This document shows, in pieces, positions 22,615-35,095 of a stretch of 64,000 nt of DNA. The stretch is taken from contig NC_058197.1 in the NCBI RefSeq assembly GCF_907165205.1, forward strand, positions 17,896,766 to 17,960,765. The letters run 5' to 3'. The notes beneath the pieces were generated by a model. That model saw nothing but the letters and a program-made list of their open reading frames with translations. It was not told where the DNA came from and made no database searches. The stretch is from Coccinella septempunctata. Its lineage: Eukaryota > Arthropoda > Insecta > Coleoptera > Coccinellidae. A program made the position numbers and the translations under genes. Each line of letters opens with the position of its first letter. The stretch's first letter is position 1.

Positions 22615-23525
22615 CTTCTAAGAGGACCGGACCAAGAACACAGATATTTTTCGTCTATCAGGGCCTATTACCTTGCTATGAACCCTATTCTAGGGTCCAT
22701 GGAATGATCTCTACCCAGATCTTTGTTGACCAGAGCCACTAAGACAGTTCTTGGTTCTGAGAGGTCAGTATTGAGACGACAGATCTTTTCTCCAGGTCAG
22801 GGCCTATGACACTCGCTACGAGCTCGTTTTAAGGGCCCTGAAACGATCGCTTTTCTGGCCTTGGCTGGCCAGAGCCACTCAGAGGGGTTTTGCTTTTGAG
22901 TGGTCAGGTTTAAGACCGTAGATCTTTAAACAAAGTCAAGGCCTATGAGCTCGCTATGAGCTTTATGCAAGGGCCTATGAAATGCTCTACCCAAATCTTT
23001 TTTGAGAGCCATTAGGATGGGTTTTGCTTCTGAGAGGTCAGGATTAAGATCATAGATGTTTTGTCCAAATCAGGGACTATGACACTTACTGAGCTTCATA
23101 TGAGGGCCTATGAAATGGTGTGATATAATATTTGTTGACCAGAGCCAGTTCGAATGGTCTTGTTTATGAGAGGTCAGGATTAAGACCACAGATGTTTTGT
23201 CCAAATCAGGGCCTATGACACTTACTGAGCTTCATGTGAGGGCCTATGAAATGGTGTCTTCTATAATCTTTGTTGACCAGAGACAGTTCGAAAGGTCTTG
23301 TTTATGAGAGGTCAGGTTTAAGACCTGAGATGTTTTGTCCAAATCAGGGCCTATGACACTTGCTGAGCTCATATGAGGGCCTATGAAATGGTATCTTGCT
23401 AAATCTTTCATCAGGGAGGTCAGTCTTTAGATCTCAGATCTTTGAGCCTGCTATGAGCCGAATATTGTGGTGTATGTCTCTTCTAATCTTCGTTGATTAG
23501 TGCCATTGAGAGGGACTTGCTTCTG
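22615..23525. repeat. Degenerate tandem array, ~110-140 bp unit, about seven copies
   Basis: Each unit carries 'gaggtcagg(a/t)ttaagac', then 'tttgtccaaatcagggccta', 'tgagggcctatgaaatg' and 'ctttgttgaccagagcca'. The GGTCAG anchor recurs at 22763, 22903, 23036, 23172, 23310 and 23419. The middle copies are the most alike and the edges are eroded. No open frame is preserved. Confidence 0.8.
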
Positions 23526-24133
23526 ATAGGTTAGTCCCTCTTCAGGCACAAGCCTCCTACGATCTGTATGATTTTTTTTCTGACTTGAGTCGCACGTACG
23601 TCCCACACGGACGCCAGCCGTCGGTGAGGACGTCCCGGAGACGTCGTTAGACGCCGGTTTGTGCTAGGGGGAAAGAGGGAAACGTCGAAAATTAAAAACG
23701 AAATTAGATTCGGGTTTCGGTTAAGAAAATTGGATCTGGATTGAATTTGGACTACTTCATTAAGGATCGCGAAGGTTTCCGTTCGCAGATTCAGGTGCAA
23801 ATTGCGCTTTAATTACTTCTAGCGTCTCTTGGCGTCGCATAATGAGGCGGATTCCGGGAAAAGGCCGGTTAGCGCCGATGCACTTCAATTTGTACTTGTG
23901 CTCGTTTTGCGTCGTCTTCAATTCGCGTTTGAGGATGCCGCTAACACCCATTTAAGCCGTGTCGCGGATTCGGCGATTCGCGTTAGATTAGAAGCTCAAA
24001 AGTTCGTGATGAAAAGCGATGTTTTCGATGGAAATTGGATGGTTATTTCGTTTTTTGACGTCTGTGAACCTCTATACGATTTTCCATCCGTTCTCTGAGC
24101 TATATTGCCATCCTTGTTCCCAAATTGCTTGAT
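23526..24133. other. CpG-rich patch
   Basis: GC-rich DNA with 'gacgtcccggagacgtcg' near 23629. Opposed frames at 23829-24098 (plus) and 23760-23951 (minus) show no recognisable motif. Possibly single-copy regulatory DNA. Confidence 0.35.
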
Positions 24134-24371
24134 CTCTGACCACTGGCTCATCTCTGGCCGACCTCTGGCCGATCTCCGACCTCTGGCCGATCTCCGACCT
24201 CTGGCCGATCTTCGACCTCTGACCGATCTCCGACTTCTGACCTATCTCCGTCCTCTGACGGATCTCCTACCTCTGACAGATCTCCGACCTCTGACCGATC
24301 TCCGACCTCTGGCCGATCTCCGACTTCTGACCGATCTCCGATCTCCGACCTCTGGCCGATCTCCGACCTCC
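24134..24371. repeat. 18-bp minisatellite, about 13 copies
   Basis: The unit is CTCTGGCCGATCTCCGAC with substitutions (GACC for GGCC, TTCTGA for CTCTGG). The period is a multiple of three, so the plus strand reads as a repeated PLADLR hexapeptide inside an open frame at 24105-24527. That frame has no other protein-like feature, and I treat it as a by-product of the repeat. Confidence 0.85.
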
Positions 24372-26103
24372 GGTTTTCTCATCACAGGAGCACAAAATGA
24401 TGAGCCAATAGGTTTTTTAAATACAGAAGCGGTTTCGAAATTCGTATTTTATCGAGATTCTCGATCGAATAACCACGAAGTGATTTTTATGACGAAGTGT
24501 ATTTCCCAGATTGAATATTCTCGGTAGATTCTATTCAAATCGACTCTTATGGGATGAACGCGTGAGCAGCATCCACCCAGGACCAAACGTCCGATACCCC
24601 CGAAACAAATTTATATGAAAACTAAATTCATACAAGCCGGTACACTTTGTTGGAGTTGGAATTAATGCTGTTGCCGCCACTAGATTCGTTAATTATGCAA
24701 GAAGTAGACATCCCTACGGAACAATGTATGATAGTGACTTATCAACAATTAATTTTAGGTCCGAAATGGAATTACGTAGTCTGTTTGTTGTTCTCTTCCA
24801 TCAGGATTAACTTCAGTCGAAATGGATTGGGGTAATTTCAAAGTCCACGGAGGGAAATATGTCGACAATAAACTATCAGGCATGCGAAAGAGTTCAATTA
24901 CACCAGTATACATTTAGGCATCGACAAAATGAGATTGCTGCTATGCTATACTGCGTAGTTTGGATGAAAAATTAAGTGTAGGCAACGTAGAGGAGGCAGT
25001 TAATTGGTTTGAAAAGCATCACCGACATATGACGAAGGAAGTGTACAGCTGCAATAATAAGTAGTAGCAATCTAAAGGTGCAACGTTGAATTTTCGTGGG
25101 TCTGTTGGAAATCGATCAGAGGAAAACCTATTTCCGGCCTTATACGCCATAATTTAAAAGGCCACCGCATCGGCAGATCACAAAGGGATCGGAGCATCAA
25201 TATTTATAACAAAATAATCGACAAATACCTGGTTTCCTGCCCATTTTTGCTGTTTTCGTTAACAAGCATTGGATTTATTTCGCCATGGATTAATATTTTG
25301 CTATTCAGTAATACTTTTATTTATTATCGAATACTCCATGCGAACATTATCGGTGCTGCATTGTTTTTACAATTTCGACACTGCATAAATTTAAATGAAT
25401 TGTTATGGCGGAGTGTAAAATTCGTTATTTGAATATATGGCTCGTTCATTTCCAGGGTCTGTTTGGATGGAGTCATCGTAAATTTTGAAGTAATTTTTCA
25501 AACACACCCAAATAATAAATCCTTGGGATATTTATTCTTGCCATTTTCTGAACCTCGTTCAATCATTCTACCTACATCTAGTCACAAAATTCACCCAAAT
25601 TGTCGATACTCCAGGACTCTTTCATAAAAGCAACCCTATATAGACAAATGGAAGTGGATGAGTGAAACCTTTCGTCGTAAAACCCACAACCCCCTACCAC
25701 CAGTACCCATCCCTCTCGTACCACTTCGTAAAACCAATCCCAATTCATCATTTTTTTCCATAAACATCCCTCCGATAAACTACCCGAACGGGGTCAGTTC
25801 CAAAATGATTCGATACAAGGGACGGGCGAGCTTTATTGAAATTCAAACCCAATAAATAGCCCTCAGTGCTGCTCTTTTGTCTCGCCTGCCTCCACGTACA
25901 GAAATGGATCGCATAAACCGGTCTTTTGTGAGCAGGGCAAAGGGGTTAGTTGTGCCGCGAGCAGGACCGTTTAAGATAAGGGTGGACGTCTAAATTCATC
26001 CCATTTTCCATCGTAGCTTCGGATCTGTATGGGAATTATTCGTTTTTCGCTATTTCGAAGGTCCAGGATTTTTTATAGGTTTGGCACAATATTCTGTGCC
26101 AAT
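24372..26103. other. Spacer, no gene recognised
   Basis: Mixed AT-rich DNA. I found no motif, repeat or splice-supported frame. Confidence 0.4.
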
Positions 26104-26235
26104 ACAGGGTGTATTCAAAGGTGAGCTTTTTTTAACAGAAGGTAGAACTGGTCAAAATGAAGCGTTCCACCAAGAATTACCTATACAAAACTTTCAAAAT
26201 GACAACATTTGCTCAAATAGATCCTAATACTACCC
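26104..26235 (+). mobile_element. Single end of the TATACAGGGTG family 1 element
   Basis: Starts ACAGGGTGTATTCAAAGG and continues with 'gaaggtagaactggtcaaaa', closely matching the reverse complement of 36070-36229. The opposite end is missing. Confidence 0.6.
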
Positions 26236-27277
26236 TAGATCACGTATTATCTGTATCTGACAGTATCTCCTGACCTGCTAGATTGACTAAAGGCCATATA
26301 CCTCGATCTTCTTGGCATGCTATGAGTACCAACATATCGACTGTAATTCGTATCGTACACAGAATATATCACATAATCTATTTAATGAATCGAACCGGCC
26401 GCTACAGCACTAGATGTCTGTTTGAACGTTAAATCCAGTAATTTCCTTTTATTAGCCCACTAATTTACGAATCGGCTGATAAATATATTCATGCATAAAT
26501 AAATACGATAAAATGTGAGTGCCCTGCATATTATCCCAGTATGCACTGTTTTGGCAGACGGCCGCTTCTAAATCATATTGAGTATCGAGTCTACAGTGTG
26601 TCCAGAGAAAAGTTGGTTGAAAGCATAAAGAAGTAACAATCTCCAGGATTTGAGGTTCTTATGATGCGATGTATGTTACAGAGTCCTTGACTCACTGTCT
26701 CGAAAATACTAAACGTCTATCACTGTCTCTGTTTCCTCGAATAACTCGTTTTTGATCCCTTTGTACGATTCTGCACGAACAAACGTCAAATCCCGAACCA
26801 GGACGTGAAAATCTGAAGGGCGTGGGATGCGCGATTTTTTCCCTGTGAAGTCCACCCCTCGCTGAATCCGAGAGTGAGCCAGTGGTAAAAGTTCAACAAC
26901 AGCTATCAGTTACGGACGACGGTCCTAACCTCAGTACAAAGCCGGAGCGCAGGGAATAAAACCCCTCTCGAGGGAACAAGAACGTCGAAATACCTCCCTT
27001 GATGTCGCTGTTGTGTTTTCGTTCATTGCTCCCGTTTCGGAACGGGAAAAAGGGGTGGATTAATGAGGACACTGACGGTCTGTGCATTGTTCATAATTGC
27101 TGCATATTTCGAACTCCATTCCGGAGTCATTGTCGGCATTATCCGTTGTTAGTTCATACTCGATTCGTTCCTGGGTGGTCTAATTGAGAATTGAGCGATC
27201 TGCGTTTGAAGATAGTAAGAGTTTTGGTTGTTTGTTCTTGGAATATTGGTGTCTCATCCCGGAAATTGCTATAGGAA
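26236..27277. other. Spacer with a CpG-bearing patch
   Basis: 26750-27190 is moderately GC-rich. Short opposed frames there lack recognisable motifs. Confidence 0.35.
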
Positions 27278-27372
27278 TCACCTTGAAATGAAGAGGAATT
27301 TTTTCGAACAAAAATGAAACTTCATTACACCCCCCCGACCTACTAGGAAAAATTCAACTTCTGATGAAACGG
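27278..27372 (+). repeat. Dispersed repeat R27, copy 1 (partial)
   Basis: Contains 'caccttgaaatgaaga', 'gaacaaaaatgaaacttc' and 'ggaaaaattcaactt' in that order. The same order recurs at 28195-28405 and 30003-30185. Confidence 0.6.
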
Positions 27373-28194
27373 ACAGGTGCTCCATCTAGCGTTAGGTTGC
27401 TGAATGTCCTACCTGGCCCCTTTCGAATGGATATAAGAGACACTCTGCGAGTTTTGGAGTTCCACACGGCTCTAGCCATCTCTCCACACCTTGTTCGACC
27501 TGAAAAAAGCAATCGATAAACCACAAAACTCCAACGACCCTAGTTACAACACATATAAATCTTCCTTTTACAGGGAAACCGTCTCGGACATATTTTATTT
27601 TAACGATACCCACGTAAACAGTTAGGGAGCAAACAGGAGTATCCCCTTTCTTGTAGTGGCGAGAAAATAAATACTAGATTGCGACGTTTTTATACTTCCC
27701 GTGGATTTACATAAGACTCCGGCTAACATTATCCTACCGTTTACTCACTCTGAAATCGCGCAGTTTTAGCATTCACCCCGTCGTTCCGTTCGGAGTTGAT
27801 AAATTCCCCCCCAATTGGGGTCCGACGGATGGAAGGGGACATAAGGGATTTTTTTTATTGCGGAAATGGGTTATTCAATGGTCCGCGGAAATGACTCTGT
27901 GCTTTCGCAGGATGGAAATCGTCGGTTTTTTTATTCGACTAAGGGAGGGGATCAGAGATACCGCGATCTTTAACTGCGAACATGTTGATTTCCGCACAGG
28001 GTGTCCCAACTGAAACATACTCAATTGATGTTCACTAAATTTTGTTTGAAATGAAGCGAGATGAAGTTTTTTGCAGAGGTTCATATTGCATTTATCCTCG
28101 GAGTTATAGAGTGCCAGCTATCCTTTATAGGGAAAATAGCAAACCCACTCTTGTGACTGCTAGTCGAAGTTTCTCGGCTATCTAGGGTGTTAGC

Positions 28195-28405
28195 GATAAA
28201 TATTGAGTTATAAATGAATAATTTAAACAAAATACGGATAAAGCCGCAGACTCACCTTAAAATGAAGATGGATTTTTTCGACTAAAAATAGAACTTCGTT
28301 ACATCCCCCTCCCCCAGGAAAAATTCAACTTACAATGAAATAGTGGGTTGAATTCCGCAGTTTAAAATTTGCCTGGTTAAATTAGTATCGACGCTGTCAG
28401 CGCCA
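28195..28405 (+). repeat. Dispersed repeat R27, copy 2
   Basis: Extends further at both sides than copy 1. It begins 'attgagttataaatgaataa' and ends with 'aaattagtatcgacg'. There is no coding potential. Confidence 0.65.
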
Positions 28406-30002
28406 CCGTGCCTGGGATCGTCAACTTTTCGTACAGAAATTAGTACGTGAAATGAAGAAATTTCATTTTCTTCACTCTTAGGTATTCAAATTAATGTGAT
28501 GACAAGGAGGTGTTATCTCACGAAAAATTCAAGCCTTGCGAAGGGGATAGTTTTCCCCGTATGACACCAAGAAGGTTTACTCTAATCTCACCAAAAATAA
28601 CTCGGATCCCTACGTAAACATAATAGCGGGTTGAAATCCCCCTTGTATACGATTTACGTCAACAGCCGGGAAGACAGGAAAGGGGTGCGTGACATTTGCC
28701 TCTGACAAGCGGGGGTTAATTCATCCTTCAACGGGAATTTCTAATTTGAATGTGTCCGATACAGGATCGCGATGATCAAAAGGAAATGGAGAATCGTGGA
28801 GACTGTCGGGGAAAAAAGGGTTCTATCAATTTTCTTTATAATGTGGCTACGGCAAGTCGAGGAAATCTGAGAGGTCATTTTTCGATATGAATATGAAACA
28901 GAAAAAAATATCAGGAGCCGACAATTCATTCCAGTTTTACCGACAAAGGAGTTGTGTTGCTCTGACGAGGTCTAATGAAATCGAAACTATGGTCAGCATC
29001 TACTTTTGTCGATGAAATGGAATTTCTGGGATTAAGATTGTAATCTTTGTTAATTTAATTATCGGCGGATGCTGTATATGAATCAATTTCGTTTGTCATT
29101 TATAACTTCAGTCGAGGAATATGGTCGGTAATCTGTTAACCATGCAGGGGATCTATACAAGGTGAGCTATTTCGCCTAATTTAATCAGAATATTTCGAAG
29201 ATTAGTAATTAACAGATTTCCGATGAGTTACAATGATTTTATTGGGCCATAGCGTCGGATGAATATAAAACAGCCGTCGATATCGATTTTCGATGAACTC
29301 CGTCCACTGTTAGAGTGAGTAAGCCTTAATTCGCAGCCTGCCGATTACAATACGAGATATGATGCCCGGTCCAAAATAGGTACCGATTATTATTCAGAGT
29401 CTCTACCCAAATATTTGCAGAGGTGAACTTGATCCCTCCGGTAAATAAAGGAGCTCAGCCCCATTGTGCGTTTAAAATTGGACAAATATTGGCGTTTCTC
29501 GCTCACCAACGCGCCTGTGCTGTAACTCGATAAATAAGAAGTTATTTGGTTCGTATTCCGCTGAACGACTGGTGTTAGGTTACGTATCTGATGTTTTCGC
29601 ACTGCTGTTTTTCATCGGCTCTCTTCGAGAAAGAGGGATGGTGCAGGTGCGAGCCTAATGAAGTTACGATTTTATTTTCATCTTGACTGGGAGTTTCAGA
29701 GATGAAATTGCTACAGGACGGGATTATATTCATGTTCATTCCACTCATATTGAGATTTTCTTGACGTTGAAAATCTTGTGAATTGATGAGTATATCCATC
29801 AGGTAGATCGAGTCCCATCTTTATTGGCTCTTTCACTTGGGTGAAAGAGTGAGGTCAAATGATATAAAGGGTCTTAGAACACAGGCTTTTTCTTTTTAGG
29901 CTTGGACTGCTACAGAATCTCCCGGAGATGATGTCCAACTTGATATTTGATGTGGAAGGAAAAATAAGCGATTAAAGGTTCTTAGAGTAGTACTGTTTCT
30001 CG
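28406..30002. other. Spacer, no gene recognised
   Basis: AT-rich with many stops in all frames. No recognised repeat besides the flanking R27 copies. The stretch 27373-28194 is similar. Confidence 0.4.
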
Positions 30003-30185
30003 GCTATAAATACTGAGTTAAAAATGAATAATTTGAACGAAAAACGAAAGACTCACCTTGAAATGAAGACGGACTTATTCGAACAAAAATGAAACTTCGT
30101 TACATCCCCCCCACTCAGAAAAAATTCAACTTACGATGAAATATTCGGTTCAATTTAAATTAGTATCGACGTTTTCAGTTCATTG
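30003..30185 (+). repeat. Dispersed repeat R27, copy 3
   Basis: Same block order as 28195-28405, from a 'gagttaaaaatgaataat' start to an 'aaattagtatcgacg' end. All three copies lie in the same orientation within 3 kb, which may reflect local duplication. Confidence 0.65.
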
Positions 30186-31616
30186 AAGTCTTCGTGGCCA
30201 TGATCAATATTGAGTAAAACCGCTATTTTCCCTACTATTTTATACTGCCACTTTGCTATTCTTCCCTTACATAACAAAAAACCCATCTGCCATCGTTTTC
30301 CGAACGCCACAATAAAAATTCACAGGGTTAACTTTCCGCAACGTTTAGGAGAGACGATAACGTCCAAGAGAGCTCCTTGCGCACACCTGAGCCAATAATC
30401 GTAACTGCCGAAAGTTTTAAACAAAACTACGTCCCGTTCTCGAACAATCTCCCCCATTGTTCAGCGAATATCGACTGAAGTTCGAGGGGATGTTGAATTT
30501 CTTGGTTCGCCATTGAATGAGAGGCCATGCTTGCGTTGCTGCCTAATGAGGGATGTAAGACGAATGTCTTGATTGACAGATTTCGCTAGGATGGGGCCGC
30601 AGGACAGGTTTGGAGTTTAGAAGTTTGTCTATCTTCGGAAGTTGATATTGAATGGGCTTGGGGTTTGTGGGGATGAGATGCCTTTTGGTTGTCTCGATAG
30701 ATTTATAGCCGTGTTGATGTGCCTTGAGCGAGAGGATGGAGCTTTCGTTGTGTCACGATTTTCTGATTTTGTATAATAGGTAAATTTTTCGAAAGTGGTT
30801 GTAAGCCTAAACAGGCACTTTGATGCAGTGCCAGAAGAGGTGGAGGTTTAATAAGTATTTTGTTATTTACAAAATTAACTTCTCATTGAACAGGGAATAC
30901 AAAAAACTCCTCTAGTCTACCAAATTCTATTCCTGTGAAGTATCAACTTCACAGATCTCCATCCGAAACCTCCCCCCAAATAAAAAAAAAAATTAACTAC
31001 ACCAACTATCAGCCTTATCGAGCGATCTTCGAGCATCATCTCTCGGGAAACTTTTGGAATGAAGTCATAAAGGAAGACATTTCGAACACCCTTATCGTTC
31101 GGAACTTTCTCATCGTATCTTCATCCATTATGAACTCTTTGTGCCGTAACGTATTATCCGACACCGATCCACGCAAACCTACCAAATTGATGATTTCGTA
31201 TGTAGTGTCAAATATTTACCGAAGTTAACCCACCCCCATCTCTCGGTTCGGAAAATTCTTATCTCGTTCGAGATAAAATTTTGGATCGACGCTTGTGTAA
31301 CGAGAACCCATAACACGTTCGGCGAAGTTGAGATTGAGTTTGTCGAGTGTGTGTGTGTTGATGTAAGGCTTCGTGTTCGGAGAAATTCTGGTGGGCGTAT
31401 AGAATTGTGCGTCCGAGAGGCGAGGCCTTGTTTGACTAACCTAACTTCGCGTACATAACCTAACATAACCTCTTCTGAATGGGACATTAGGCAAACTCAA
31501 GATCTGTCGGAGAAAATCAATATATGGCTTGTCAATTGATTTTATGCAGTGTGTTATGTAATTTCAACCAGTCCTGATGGCAGTTTCTAATAAAAACAAC
31601 TGAAATGGAGGCCCAA
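30186..31616. other. Spacer, no gene recognised
   Basis: Contains a (GT)5-type run near 31350. Short frames at 30210, 30935 and 31179-31487 have no recognisable motif. Confidence 0.4.
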
Positions 31617-31730
31617 AATATACAGAGTGAGACAGTAAATTTTCGAGGACAAAAGAAACACTTTTTTCCCTTACCATTTCTTCCAAATCGGCTCGGTTTG
31701 AAAGAAACGGGCTGTTGAAAAATCATAACT
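31617..31730 (+). mobile_element. Single end of ACAGGGTG family 2 element
   Basis: Starts TATACAGAGTGAG and continues through 'caaaagaaacacttttttcc' to 'aaatcggctcggtttgaaag'. This matches the right end of 1284-1962 in reverse complement. No partner end is nearby. Confidence 0.55.
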
Positions 31731-32466
31731 ACTCTTATTGCTGTATAAAACTCTTTGCATCAGCTACATATAATTTCTCGAAATCTGGAGTGTTCCAGGA
31801 AAGACAGGGACGTACTTAGTGTAGTTCCTTTCCAACCATGACGTAAAAATCGATAATTTTTAACTCTTTTCCTGGTTACTTACACATAACCTAAAAAATG
31901 TCGACATTGATTGACACCTCGACAATTCATGTACTCGTTTCCCTACTGACCGCAACATTTATCCGAATAAATCAATGGAAAACAGTTGAATATGTACGTA
32001 GGAATTATCCGCTGTGAAATTTCGAAGCATTCGAGAACCGACAAGGGCGAAATATAATATATTGTCGGTTAGTTCCAGTAGGCTTAAGCCCATCGATTTT
32101 GCGTCCAGAATGACACGGCCATAAATCAGTTCAGAAGGAGGAAATGGCTGTGACGAAAACACATAATTCATATGTCCGATACAAATACCGGCAGGAATTG
32201 CGTATTGAAGGAATGAGGGCTGGGGAAAAAAGAGAAATTGTTGGTAGTTCTATAACCATTTTGTACGAGTCCATTTACTCAGGCAGTTTCACATAACTAA
32301 CACTTGTGAATCATGGTAGTATAGTGGGATCATGGACTCAGGAACTCGGGCTTCGTCCTCGTTCCCTCAGAGCCCTACGGGCTCATTTAAAGCGTTTTAC
32401 TACTTTACTCGCTGCGCTCGAGATCGCCCGCGCCCTGCGGGCACGTTATAACGCGAAACCTCCTAC
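31731..32466. other. Spacer with short GC-palindrome cluster
   Basis: 32365-32445 holds several perfect short palindrome-like words (AGCCCTACGGGCT, GCCCTGCGGGC, CTCGCTGCGCTCGAG) in quick succession. It lies beside the fold-back element that follows. No gene was recognised. Confidence 0.4.
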
Positions 32467-32715
32467 AGTAGGTAAACAAAGTAGGATCTGGACCACTTCA
32501 ATTGCGATTCAAGAGTAACCGGACAAAGTATGATTCGGAGTACAACAACGATTTCTTCATCTAACTCTGAAAAATATTCATCAATCAATCTAATAACACA
32601 CCAGTACAACATTCCTTAACCAACCACATAATGTTCAAGTACTCCGAATCATACTTTGTCGGATTACTGTTGAATCGCAATTGAAGTGGTCCAGATCCTA
32701 CTTTGTTTACCTACT
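32467..32715. mobile_element. 249-bp fold-back (TIR) element with 6-bp target duplication
   Basis: The left arm starts AGTAGGTAAACAAAGTAGGA and the right arm is its reverse complement. The arms are about 77 bp with only about three mismatches, separated by roughly 95 bp of AT-rich centre. TCCTAC flanks the element directly on both sides (32461-32466 and 32716-32721). The near-identical arms and intact duplication indicate a fairly recent insertion. There is no coding capacity, so it is non-autonomous. The 6-bp duplication does not point clearly to one superfamily. Confidence 0.85.
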
Positions 32716-32721
32716 TCCTAC

Positions 32722-33757
32722 CATTTTTTCAACTATTCTATGTTCCATTTTCTTTTAATATATGTTAACTATGATACTCCCTACCTATGATAAGGCTTCA
32801 TTTAAGGAATGCCGTTGTCAAAAATCAGACTCCTAGCTAAACCCTGTTACTTTTTACGCCCTCCAGCACTACGAAGACGAGAAGCATTATGGGGTGATCA
32901 AATTATGTAGAGAGATTGAACAGGGAATACAACGTTGCCATGTGGCCGTAATGTTTTGTCGTTGCACGGGGTCTGAGACAGCACCCTCAATTATTTATGA
33001 CGAAAATGGAAATTCCAAAAGTGGGACAACGTACCAGTAGGGCGAAAAGTTCGACTATGAAGTTATTGATGTTGCACCTGATGCACGAAATTTTAGCTGG
33101 AGTGTTTTAAGGGCGATGGACCGAGGTTGCTTATGGCTAAGGGTGTATTTTGTTCGACACTGTTGCCAGATGAAAATCAAGAGCACAGTTTGAATAACTT
33201 TTTTTCTCGAATTGATTTACCTATACAAAATTCGTTGTGGGGAACACCTCCTACATCGTGTGACGTCAATCCGAACAGATTTCCCTAGAAGAAAAGGAAA
33301 AAACGCCGTCGGTGATGCGTTGAAAAACCGAGATCCGAGCCAGTTGAGCTCCTTGAGCCTCAGGTTATGTGTTTTCCCCATTTGAATAATGACATGACAG
33401 TTTTCTTTCTTCTCTCCGCAACGTTCTCGCGTAGAATAGCATCTCCTAGAGGTGATGGAACGATTTTCCTTCTCGTGAGTCTATACGGGGAAAACTCCGA
33501 GAAATAATGTATTCATAACAAAGTACATAACTTTTTCAAACTGGATTTATCGCAGTGTATTCGGGAATTTGGAACAGGTTTAATTTTGTGCGGTCTGGAT
33601 GTGAGATCCAGCGCCTTTTCTGGATTCTCTGGCGATAAACTTGAATAAAGCTGAAAAATAGATCAAAACATCTGTTACAATTAGAAGGTCTTATTATTAC
33701 AAAAAAGGTGATTTTCCTGAGATGAAAAGTGTCACAAAGACTTTAACGGCAGTGAAA
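32722..33757. other. Spacer, no gene recognised
   Basis: The stretch 33160-33300 ('cactgttgccagatg', 'gtgtgacgtcaatc') resembles dispersed insect repeats, but no second copy was seen here. Confidence 0.35.
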
Positions 33758-34395
33758 AGAAGCGCTGTTCTTTGCTGATGCAAAAGGTGCTGTACTGTGG
33801 CAAAATGCGCTGTACTGTGGCAAAATGCGATGACCTGTGGCGAAGAATGCTGTCTGTGTCAAAAATCGCTGTACCCGAATATACAAGAAAAAAATGCTAT
33901 TCTGTATCAAAACATACAACGCTGGTTAAGCCTTTTTTTTGCTGTGAATGAAGCGCTGAGGCAAAACTACTATGTTAAGACTGCTGTGTTTTATTAATAA
34001 GCGCTGTACTGTGATGTGACAAGAAGACTTGCTTATAGCACATTTAAAAAGCGCTTTGCTGGTCTGAAGCAGAAAGCACTGTGCCTTAGCAATATGCGAT
34101 GAAGACATGCTTGTCGCTCAGATTAAAAGCGCTGTTCAGAACAATCTGGATACAAATCAAGAAGCGCTATGCCTGGCAGAGGTAGCAAAATTCGCTGGGC
34201 TGGGTTCTGATGAGAAACGCTATCCCAAGCTGTGACAGAATGCGTGGAGAACTGTGACAAAAAGTGTTGTGATGAACTGTAGCAGGAAGCTTTAAGTTGT
34301 CCTGTGGACTGTGACAGAACGTATTGCATAGTTGCGGTCAAAAGCTGAGCGAGAAAAGCGCTGTTCTGAACTGTGACAAGAAGAGGTGTCCTAAT
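33758..34395. repeat. Degenerate GCGCTGT / CTGTGACA short-period array
   Basis: About 20 occurrences of a GCGCTGTnCTGTG(A/G)CAAAA-like word are spaced irregularly at about 20-45 bp. Two adjacent copies near 33800 are almost identical (GCTGTACTGTGGCAAAATGC). It is too degenerate to give one period and has no reading frame. Confidence 0.6.
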
Positions 34396-34992
34396 GTGAC
34401 AGAAAGCCAAGAAAAGTGTTACAAAAAGCTTGTGTTTGGATATTTCTGTATCTATAATTGGTATGGGAAACCCGAAATTGATGTTGATTTACACATTTCC
34501 GTTGTGTTAGACATGAAATACATGCGTTTGAACACTTCAGCTCTTCAGAATGTGGATTTGACATAGACGATAACGTAAATCATTGGTATGATGGATTCAT
34601 TACCTAATCACATTGGATATCAACATTATTTCATCGGAAATATCCATCCATATTTTGGAGTGATGCAAATATTCCTGCGAACAAGTTTATGCGTATTTGA
34701 TCGATGAATAAACGTTATAACTGGTGCATTATTGTTGAAAATGAAGGACTCTTAAGTAACACAACTGAATTTAGTGAAACGCTTCGTTATCATCAAATTT
34801 TCGAGTAGTTTGAATCCCCCAATTTCATACACTAGCAACTAAAACCACTGATTTTGGGTTTCGAAAATGGTTTGTTCTTCAAGCGACCAACTTCAGATGA
34901 TTATTATTATGGATATTGAGCAACTGAACAGGTGAAAATATCACTCTGGTTTAAATGATTGATGGTTGATTTCACTAAAGATGACAATGCAG
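34396..34992. other. AT-rich spacer
   Basis: Nothing recognisable on either strand. Confidence 0.4.
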
Positions 34993-35095
34993 CGATATTA
35001 CAGAGGATTACTTCAGTTCAACGAGAAAAACAAAGAGTCCCTTGTTCTGCCCGCACGGTGTCGCTAGCAACTGGGACAAACCCGACTCAGCGAAT
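34993..35095. repeat. Dispersed repeat shared with 14107-14260
   Basis: Carries 'cagaggattacttc' and then 'ctgcccgcacggtgtcgcta' followed by 'gcaactgggacaaa'. Same order as the other copy, with a different linker. Confidence 0.5.

Noticed and set aside
24105..24527. Protein with repeated PLADLR hexapeptides
   Set aside because: Explained by the 18-bp minisatellite staying in frame. There is no promoter, domain or splice signal.
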